Positions 53,238-64,000 of a stretch of DNA of 64,000 nucleotides are shown here, piece after piece. Source of the DNA: Climacium dendroides (Eukaryota > Streptophyta > Bryopsida > Hypnales > Climaciaceae); the NCBI GenBank assembly GCA_950106755.1, contig OX467091.1, positions 10,929,538 through 10,993,537 of the forward strand, written 5' to 3'. Below the pieces are notes generated by a model that was not told the DNA's origin, ran no database searches, and saw only the letters and a list, made by a program, of their open reading frames with translations. Position 1 is the stretch's first letter. Each line of letters opens with the position of its first letter. The translations under genes and the position numbers were made by a program.

Positions 53238-55675
53238 CACTACAACAAAATGTGTATTTTATGATTGCAAAATATGACTACAGTCAATATTGCAAAATAT
53301 GATTGGGACAAAAATCACTGTAGATGTCTCAAAATATAATTGGGTCTAGTCATTACTGCCTAGTCATATTTTTTTTAGTCACATTTTCAATCATTTGGTT
53401 TTTGGTATAATTTCTTGTATTTTACTTATATGGTGTACATATTGACCACCTTTACAATTTGACTTTTCTTAAGGTGTCCAGGCAAGGAAAAAAAATCCTA
53501 TATGGCATATGACAGAATGCAACATATTTTTTTATTGATGTGGAATATGACTACAATGAGTCATATTTTGGCTGACGTAAAATATGTCTACAATGAGCCA
53601 CATTTTGGCTAACATGGCATATGAATTTGTGTAGTCATATTTTTTATTGATGTAGAATATGACTATGGTGGATCATATTTTGGCTAACGTAACATACATA
53701 TGACTATGGTGAGTAATATTTTTTGTTGATGTGGAATATGACTATTGTGAGTCATATTTTGGTTAATATAGCAATTCAATTGAATGTCATTAATAATTTT
53801 GTGACTAAATGTAATCAATAATCATACATCAGTATGGTTTAGCTACTAAAGAAAAGAATTCATACAATTAATAATGAGTATACATGATTTACAAGATGTA
53901 CAAAAAGCAATGATATTGAAAAAAGAAAATGCAAAGAAAATGTAAATATTTTCAAAGACATTTATTAATCACTAATACAAAACATGATAGAAATATTATA
54001 ATGATTCATTCTATAATTGAATATTCACACATGCTTGTAAGGTCCATATTGCTTACAATAATGTGAAGTTGTTGATTCTATTGTATTGTAAATAGCCTTC
54101 AATGACTTTGCTCCAACTTTTAGTCAAGTTTTTAGTACCTACATACACAATCAAGGAGGTCAATTTTAGTGAATGAATAATAAAGGTTAATTTTCAAAGA
54201 TTTATGGCAATACAAATATTTAGCACAAGTTGAGGGTGAAAAAAAGACAAAACAACTATGTCTTTAGAAATTACAAGAAATTAAAGAGAATAATAATGAA
54301 GGTGAAAAAATAAGACACAAAAGGTGACAAGTGCTAAGATGTAGCAACAAATAAGAGCTAAGATGCAACAAAAGGCAACAAGAGGCAACAAGTAAAAAGT
54401 AACAAGAGGCAACAAGTAAAAGGTAACAAGAGGCAACAAATAAAAGACAACAAAAAGCAAGAATAATATGAATTAAAGTGCAACAAGAGAAAAAAAGAAG
54501 CAAAAATTCAAAAACAATAAAAGGCAAGATCTAAGAGACAATAAGAGGCAAAAATTTAAGATGCAACTAAATGCAACAACTAAAAAACAACAACTAGTAA
54601 GTAAAAACTAAGAGACAACAACTAAAAAGCAACAACAACTAGTAAGCAAAAACTAAGAGACTTACAACAAATAAAATATTCACAACAACTAAAAGACAAT
54701 AACATAGAAGCAACAACCAAGCAACAACAACTAAGAAATAACAACTAAGAAGCAGCAACCAAGAGACAAAAACTAAGAAACAACAAACAATAGACAACAA
54801 TAAAAGGACAACAAAAAACAAAAGAGAATAAGCAACAAGAAGCTAGAAGTAAGAGTTAAAAAGAAACAAATGACAAAAAAGAAAAGACAAATGAAGTAGT
54901 GGTTAGAGTTTCGATACCTTAAAGAAGTGGAAGCTAGGGTTTTTATACCCTAAAAATTGCAACTAGGGTTTTGAAATCCTAAAGAAATGACCATTAGGAT
55001 TTAAAAATTTTAAAAAAAGTAATGATTAGGATTTCAAAATCCTCCTAAAATAGTAGCTAGGATTTCAAAATTTTGAACAATAGTATTCTTATATATATTT
55101 TAAATTGACCAATTTTTTAGGGGCTATCCAAAAAATTTTAACTTTTATAAAAATGTAACTATAAAATATGATTATATGACTACACATAGTTACATGCAAA
55201 AATATGATTGATACATATGAATGCCATATTTAACTACTTTTGGACTTTGCAAAGTCCAAAATTGGTAAAGGGACATCTAAGACAATTGATTTCTACTGAT
55301 TTTAGGAATCTAGATATGATATAGATTAAGGACTAGGTGGTTTGAAAAATGTACAACAAGTTTAGATTTTAGATATCTATGACAACCAGAGATCTCCCGT
55401 TGGACAAAGTCCAAAATTCCCTGAAAAGTCCAAAAGTAGTTAAATATGGCATATGACTAGACGTTCCTAAGACATATTCCCTATAAAATACTTTGACATT
55501 CCCAACAAGTATATATTATACGCCCATTAAATATAAAGGAAAAATATGATTGATAGTCATATTTGCAATCATATTTTTTTCCAAAGTTTTGGCATCCAAA
55601 AATGTGACTACAAGCAATGGCCAGTCACCTCTAGTCATATTCCCGTAGTCATAAAATGCGCATTTTGTTGTAGTG
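53238..55675. mobile_element. Non-autonomous CACTA (En/Spm-like) transposon, 2438 bp
   Basis: Left terminus CACTACAACAAAATG and right terminus CATTTTGTTGTAGTG are inverted repeats that continue through an ATTTTATGA block (about 27 bp). It is flanked by a 3-bp duplication TGA (53235-53237 and 55676-55678), diagnostic of CACTA elements. Subterminal regions carry many copies, in both orientations, of an AATATGACTA word (53270-53760 and 55150-55650), the usual transposase-binding layout. The centre (54240-54900) is a CAACAA/AAGAGACAAC-rich tract. No ORF encodes transposase, so mobility would depend on another element. Confidence 0.9.
55222..55451. mobile_element. Foldback element nested in the CACTA transposon
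   Basis: Perfect 27-bp inverted termini (55222-55248 and 55425-55451), starting TGCCATATTTAACTACTTTT. CATATGA occurs immediately outside both ends and may be the target duplication. The ends also contain GGACTTTGCAAAGTCC, itself a palindrome. Non-coding. It could alternatively be part of the CACTA subterminal region. Confidence 0.7.
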
Positions 55676-55678
55676 TGA

Positions 55679-56599
55679 GTTGTGCAAATAACAAGTTAGC
55701 AACACCCTATTGCAATACTTTCGCTTCTCTAAAAGCTAAAGAATACTTGAATGAACACAAATTCCATACTCTAAATCAACACATTTTTTCAAGAGGAAAC
55801 CAATTGATAAAGACTTTTTTTAAAACAATCAATGAAAGATGAGACATCTTGTTATCCAAGGGGTATCCATTCAATATGATTCTAGTGTTATATCTAGAAT
55901 ATTCTATGCTCTCAACTTTGAAGATTTGAAAATATTATTAGAGTATGAAAAAATTACAAAATTGTTTTTAGGTGTTGTTACATAAAGAGCATCCCTTCAT
56001 GTTTTCTTAATTTTTGGCCCTCAATATTTATTTGAGAGGCCATATTTAATTAATTGGCACGTACGTTACTCAAAGATCCCCTCCAATGTAACTTGAAGGG
56101 CACTTCACATGTATTTTCAAAAGTGAATGAACTAAAAAACAATTATTGTCTTGTACAACATATTCTACCAAAAAAATCCAAGGTGAAATGGTGAGGATAT
56201 TTGTACTTTTTTATTTTCTTTTGGTAAAAACTTTAAGAATAATCCATTTGGCAAGGCAGAGTTCAAAATTAAGTGGACCCACTCATCTAACACACTAGTT
56301 ATTGAAGTCAAGAGGATCCAAAATCCATAAATTGCCAAACTGGTTTTCAAGGCTAGAATTTAAAGGGCAATAGGGGGTGCTCTTAGTCCTATTTATAAGA
56401 GTTAAGTTTTTCATCCTACAAAAGTTTCAAAGAAAGTGGAGGAAACAACAACAAAAAAGGAGGTGGAAAAGATTTGTTGTCCAACTCCAGAAACTAAGGT
56501 AGACTGGTCTATTTCCACCAACTATCTAATTCTTTCATCTTGCTTTTGGCCCCAATTCCACCACAAACACACCCAAATCCATTCATTTTGTAACAAAAT
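55679..56599. other. AT-rich intergenic DNA, no gene
   Basis: 55895-55970 is shared with 31561-31640. Otherwise nothing recognised; the frame at 56436-56636 (66 codons) is not supported. Confidence 0.45.
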
Positions 56600-57355
56600 C
56601 ATTGCACTGACTCCTAAAGTTTTTCAATGTTTCTAGGCCCAAATCTGCTTTAAAAGACTCAAACCTTAAGCAAAGCTTAAACCATCATCTATATTTATTC
56701 ATTAACTTTTACACAAAAATATATAGATCTTGCAACTTGTTACTCTCCACAATATATTGAAGAAATAAGTTGGAAATACCTAAAAACAAAATTCAAGCAA
56801 CTTTTTTTTCATATTCATGCTTGAGTAGAAACAAGTAGAGTATGGTTTAAAATATTGAATTGTTAATAATTTTGGAATGGAATTGAAAAATGCCAATCCC
56901 AATGGTTGAAATGTCTTAATAAACAATTTATATCCAATGCTTTATTTTTATTTCAAAAATATTTGAAAATGAGTTAAATAAAGGATTTCAAAGTTTATTT
57001 TAGAGTCGAGATTCCATAACTACTTGCAAACTAAACTCCTCACAATGATGGAGTGATACAAAGCTTTCCATTTATATGTAAATTTAAAAAACCAATTCCA
57101 AACTTCAGTTTTAAAAAAGGAATTTATGAAGAAATTTCTTGAGTTGCCTAGGTTGCCCACCAAACAATTAAAATTATATAACAAACAAAATCTTTTTAAC
57201 CATTTAATCAAAAGTTATGAAAATTGTTGCACTTTAAAGCTACTCCTTGGACCCATGTTGTATAAAAATTTCAAAGAAAAAAAATTCTATTCATAGTAAG
57301 CTACCAAAAATTGCTATGTTGCAAAAAAAACACTGTTTAGTCCTTGAAGGGTTAA
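56600..57355 (-). mobile_element. Family T repeat, compact copy (about 756 bp)
   Basis: Right end GTCCTTGAAGGGTTAA (57340-57355); left end TGACTCCTAAAG near 56600, where the TTAA is degraded. It contains the intact ATGCCAATCCCAATGGTTG site and AAGCTTTCC (57061-57072) in minus orientation. Confidence 0.65.
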
Positions 57356-57707
57356 TGCCAACAAGGAATAACATGTCAATCCCTTATTGGTAAATATTTA
57401 AGTGCCATTACATACATGGGGAGGAGGTTATGAGTTGTTTATGGGATGCTTATGACTCCAATCCATGGACAATTTTCTAGATAGATAACTTAAAAAAAAA
57501 AATTAAAAATTACAATTTTTATTGAAAAATTATAATTCCACTTTGGTTTGATTTGTGAAAGCACACACACCTTTGAAAAATATGTGCCCCTCTTGGAATT
57601 GCCCCAAACCATTTACATTACAAATCACTGTAGTAATACCATACGTTGGGGTCAAATTCATTAGACCCAATACAAAATCATTTCTTTCTTGATTGAATTT
57701 TTATTCA

Positions 57708-58992
57708 TTAATTCCTAAAGGATCAAGAAGCCCACTTTGGGCTTTTTGAAAACTTGGGCAAGCTCTATTGACTTCATACTTGGGAATTTTTTCATGAATT
57801 TTTTACGATGGATACTTCTCGTCATAATCTACATGTGAGGCTTTGTTTCATGTCATTCCAATAAATATAACAAAAGTAAGAAGTTTATTTTTCAATTTCA
57901 ATGTCAAACCAGGCAACAAAAAATATATTCTAATAAAATATTAAATATTTTTTTGGAATTGTGTAGATTTTTACCTACTAAAAATTGGACCATTGAATTC
58001 CAAATAATGAGGTAAAATCTATGAGGAGTTTTATTTTGTAGGCAACAAAGGTAGAAAAACATATGAAGTCATCTTTTGCTGTCAATTTTTAAATATTTCA
58101 AATAAAAATAAAAATAAAGAATATTAATTGTTCACTAGAACATTCTCACCATTGGGATTATCAATTCTCACATTCTTCCAAAAGTAATTAGCATATTAGT
58201 TATAACATTCATTTAGTAATACCATTCACTTTACAATTTAAAAAAAATGAATACGAAAAATATTTTGGCTTAAATTTTTTAATATATATTTTCAACCCGA
58301 TTTTCAACTATTGACTTCAATGCACAAGTTATAGGATGTACTTGTCTTTTTCTAAAAATGTTGAAAGATAAAACTTCACCTTTTAAAAGGACTAGAAAAG
58401 CCTACATTTTGAAGCACTAGAAGAAATTTGAGCCTCGAAAAGGGCTCTTAGCTCTCCAACATTGAAGAATGCTAGCCAAAATAATAGGATAAAAATCAAT
58501 TTTCTTTTTTCTTCTTCTTCAACTGAAAACAAGGCTTCAATGGAACAAGACATGCTTAAAAAATACTTTAAAAAATATAATTAAAAATTATAAAATTATA
58601 AAAGTTTAATGAGGTCAAACTTTGTCTACATCAAATTGTGATTATTTTATTATTTAAAAAAAATTTAAGAAATATTTTTATCTTTAATTTAAAAAAAAAT
58701 TATATATCAAAAAATTTGGACAAAGTTACGCTTGTTCATAGTTTGGGAACCTTTTCTTCACGGCCCTTTCAAGGCCAAGAATTTTTTTAATGGTTTAGGC
58801 ACATTGAACTTGCAATTGGTGGGGAAATTCACTCTAAAATTTTGGGACAATGTACTTAAACAACTTGACCTAAAGATCATGTAGTTGGTTTTGTTACAAA
58901 ATAAATATTGGTGAAAATTTTGACCTTGCTTTAGAGACAATTATTTTGAAGCAGTTTGGAGCCTCTAAAAACAATGGTCCTCAAGGGATTAA
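57708..58992 (+). mobile_element. Family T repeat, apparently complete copy (1285 bp)
   Basis: Starts TTAATTCCTAAAGGATCA and ends GGTCCTCAAGGGATTAA, TTAA at both ends. It contains the AGTTTTATTTTGTAGGCAA and CACCATTGGGATTATCAATT landmarks. Poly-purine runs inside; no ORF above 60 codons. Confidence 0.6.
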
Positions 58993-60143
58993 CTCAATTT
59001 AGAAATTTTGGAAGTTCTTATAGAATTTAGAACATTTTGTGACCTTTAGTAGTACCCATAGCGCATAATTCATACTTGTGGCTTAATCAATACTCACTCC
59101 ATTGGCCTTGTTTTTGTTTAGGATAAACATTATTTTCATCTACAATTTCTATCGTATTCAATTATGCCCTCTTAGAAAAATTTAAAAATTCATTAGAGGC
59201 TAAATATAATTTTATTTTAAATTATCTTTTTAATAAATCTGACCCTAGCGTGCGGTAGGCTTTTCTAACTTACATGCCACAACATGCCTCCCAAACAACC
59301 CTTTTTTTATATTTTGAGAAAGTGCTACAATGGCAATCACTTAAAATTTGGTGAAGCATTGTATTTCTACAATCAATCCACCTTTGTACCAAAAAATACC
59401 TTTCAATTATATGAATGCACTTTTTCATCCAAATTAAGCGACTTCATCCAAATTTTAAATCTAAACCAGAAATTTTCGTCAAAAAAATGTTAATTTGTTT
59501 TGCAACGGTGCAATCGGGCATCATAATGCCAAAGGAAAAAGGGCTGCTCCCAAACTCGAAAATCCCCCAAATAAAGGCCCCTCTATCCTGTCACCCATGA
59601 GGATCTCCACCCCGGTAAAAAATTAAATGAACGGACTGGGTCGAACAGCTGGATAACCACAACCCCCGACCAATTTCACAAAGAGAGCGACCCCGGCACC
59701 AGAAAAGCTCAACGTCAGAACACAAGCAACCAGGCTGGCGCGGTAACGCGCGGCAGCGTCCGGGAGGTCAGGGTCGAGGCCGGGTCAGGTCCCATGGCGG
59801 GGCGCTGGAGGGGAGAGGGAACCTAACCGAGCCCTCGGCCCGCTTTGGCAGCGAGCATAGAAGGGGAGTTTGGTGTTGTTGTTCGCTAGACGGGTTTCTG
59901 AGAGCGGCCTCGACACGCTCTTTGCTCCCCTGTTCTTCGTTTTCCGCTCCCGCCGTCGCTGTGCGTGCTCGGCGCCTTCGTTTCCTCCGAGGTTTCTCTC
60001 GCATTTTTCGTGTGTGTCCTTCTCCCGCCGGAGCTAGATCTCGCGCCGCTTGCTTCGCTTCGTCCCGGTTTCCGTTTGGTGCATAATTTTGTTTTTTTTC
60101 GCTGCCGTCGTTCGGTTTCCGTGCGCGTCCCGAGTCTTGAGCG
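58993..60143 (+). promoter_or_regulatory. Alpha-tubulin upstream region and 5' leader
   Basis: 58993-59600 is AT-rich, without a gene. From about 59620 the DNA becomes GC-rich up to the start codon, with C/T-rich runs (59985-60060) typical of a plant leader. No clear TATA box was found. Minus frames 59768-60169 and 59886-60227 are composition-driven. Transcription start is unknown. Confidence 0.5.
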
Positions 60144-62563
<2,420 letters not shown>

Positions 62564-63338
62564 GTGTAGTGTGGTTTGAAGTGCTAGTTTGATGTTTAGC
62601 AAGCTTCCCCGACTCGGGGATCCATACAGTGATTCAATTCCTGAATGCCTGGTTTGCATGCTTCCTGTTGCTGCCAGCGCTAGTTGTTGTATACTTTTGT
62701 TGAAATCTTAGGTTTATGACCTTTGTGAAACTTTCATACTTGTCATCGCTTATCTGAGCATTTTCAGGCTATATTCTGCCGCGGAGCCTTATTGTAAACT
62801 TTGGCAATATTTCGCTGTCAGTGTAATTTCACCCAATTTTTTCAACGCGTTGGCTGTGTACAAACTGTTGCATCCGCTCGTGTGTTGGCCGCTTGGGCGT
62901 CGATTGTGAACAACTTTTAGTTTGTTTAGCGCTTCGGCGTCGATTGCGTACAATCTTGTTCAAATATCTTTGTGCTGTTGTGAGAAGCTTGTCGAGCACA
63001 AGCTTGGTTTCCTGATCGTTCAGAAGTAAGTGGATTGATATTTCGCCAACTCATGCTTGCCCCACCCGCTAGAAATTCTATGGTCTTGGCTGAGTTGCTT
63101 GTAATGAATGAGTTGTGTTGGCCTGGGATTAAGTAGCAACCTCTCTAGTTTTCTTTCGAAAGCATTGAAGGGGGACGGCTGTATTTGATGAGGTCTTTCG
63201 ATTCTTCCGACATGAAGGTGGCCTTTCTATAGTTATGGCTTGTTTGCCAGCATCTGTGTAGGTATTATTTGCCAACGTTTGATACTTCTTTCATGACGTT
63301 GAGAATTCTCTATGTGGGTTCACTGGGTTGGGAAGGCA
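62564..63338. other. Tubulin 3' flank
   Basis: Contains the presumed 3' UTR. GGCGTCGATTG occurs twice (62897-62907 and 62937-62947), each followed by a CAA-C/T-TTT phrase. No gene. Confidence 0.45.
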
Positions 63339-63575
63339 GGATGTTAAATCGTGCCATCGACGGTGGGCCTGGTGAGGTGGATTTAACCCGGGGAAAACGG
63401 AGGAATTTTTTATTTGTCATATACGATTTTTTTTTTCAAATTCTGAATTCATATTTGCAATCAGAGACCCCATACTCTAGACATGGCTCAAAATAGTTTT
63501 TTAAGAAAAAACTTTTACCCCTAAAACACAAATTTTACCCTGCTGGGCCCACCTTTGATGGCATGATTTAACGTC
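63339..63575. mobile_element. Foldback MITE-like element
   Basis: The arms 63339-63369 and 63545-63575 are inverted copies: GG.TGTTAAATC.TGCCATC then GGTGGGCC versus GGACGTTAAATCATGCCATC then GGTGGGCC, about 26 of 31 matching. Similarity may extend outward (GGTTGGGAAGG / CGTTGGGAAGC). True ends and target duplication not resolved. Confidence 0.6.
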
Positions 63576-63645
63576 CTACGTTGGGAAGCACCTGATTCTA
63601 GCCAAGACCTGTCCGTTCCGTTTTGGACAAAACACAAACGTGGCA

Positions 63646-63709
63646 GTGATATTAAACACAAGTGTAATAACATCAAAGTGATATTAAACACAAGTGTAAT
63701 AACATCAAA
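63646..63709. repeat. Perfect tandem duplication, 32 bp x 2
   Basis: Units at 63646-63677 and 63678-63709, each GTGATATTAAACACAAGTGT then AATAACATCAAA. The remaining sequence to 64000 is AT-rich without a gene. Confidence 0.95.
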
Positions 63710-64000
63710 GTGAAGGTTGAGCATAATTATTCATATGGTTAAATTTGGAGAAGTATTTATAGATTTGTTTTAAATTGTTTTTAAGATTGAACTTCAAAAG
63801 TTTACAAAAATGGTAAGATCTATGTTTAGCATTTGAATGCAAAAATTGTCTCGTCCAAAGCTAAGCCCTTTCTAGTGTTTTAAAGCAATTGCTTTGTAAA
63901 ACTAGGAGTCCTTCAATCCCCACCTTGAACCATGTGGTAATTTTGTAGGGCAAATATTCACATCCACCTTTGCAAGATTTAGATTTCTAAAGGGCATTTT

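Noticed and set aside
54264..54821. Hydrophobic minus frames rich in Leu/Val (for example LLLVASCYLLL)
   Set aside because: Translation of the CAACAA-type tract inside the CACTA element, not a membrane protein.

Overview
The window is nuclear DNA of a land plant. GT-AG introns, a CRINKLY4-related cytoplasmic kinase, a plant-type ARID-PHD protein and a plant alpha-tubulin all point that way. Very AT-rich intergenic DNA, short introns and conserved but slightly divergent plant proteins fit a seed-free plant, probably a bryophyte such as a moss. That last step is inference and the species is not identified. Four protein-coding genes are supported. (1) At the left edge, on the minus strand, are the first two exons (99-960) of a peroxisomal medium-chain acyl-CoA oxidase (ACX3-like) with a PTS2-type N terminus; the rest lies outside the window. 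(2) At 6337-8611 minus is a two-exon receptor-like cytoplasmic kinase of 645 aa. (3) At 39973-46758 minus is a 17-exon ARID4-type chromatin protein of 815 aa, reconstructed exon by exon with all phases closing. (4) At 60144-62563 plus is a five-exon alpha-tubulin of 449 aa. The genes do unrelated jobs (fatty-acid beta-oxidation, signalling, chromatin, cytoskeleton) and form no cluster. Upstream of 3 and 4, and around 8.6-10.2 kb, are GC-richer stretches that look like promoters and 5' leaders. Everything else, roughly 10.3-35.7 kb, 36.8-38.6 kb and 48.5-59.6 kb, is AT-rich repeat DNA in which elements are stacked inside one another. It includes a 2.4-kb non-autonomous CACTA element with a TGA target duplication (53238-55675); a 245-bp miniature CACTA element with a TAA duplication (12086-12330) and a broken relative; several foldback MITEs; Tc1/mariner-like elements whose TA insertion sites can be proved against empty sites in this same window; degenerate LINE 3' ends; and at least ten copies, in both orientations, of one dispersed family whose ends read TTAA-CCCT...AGGG-TTAA. 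Tandem arrays of 32, 54, 62, 67, 68, 105 and about 235 bp are also present. The TTAA-bounded family is the best candidate for something undescribed: a piggyBac-like boundary on a plant repeat. No tRNA, rRNA, CRISPR or organellar sequence was seen. All homology statements are from reading the translations by eye and from family knowledge; no database was searched.
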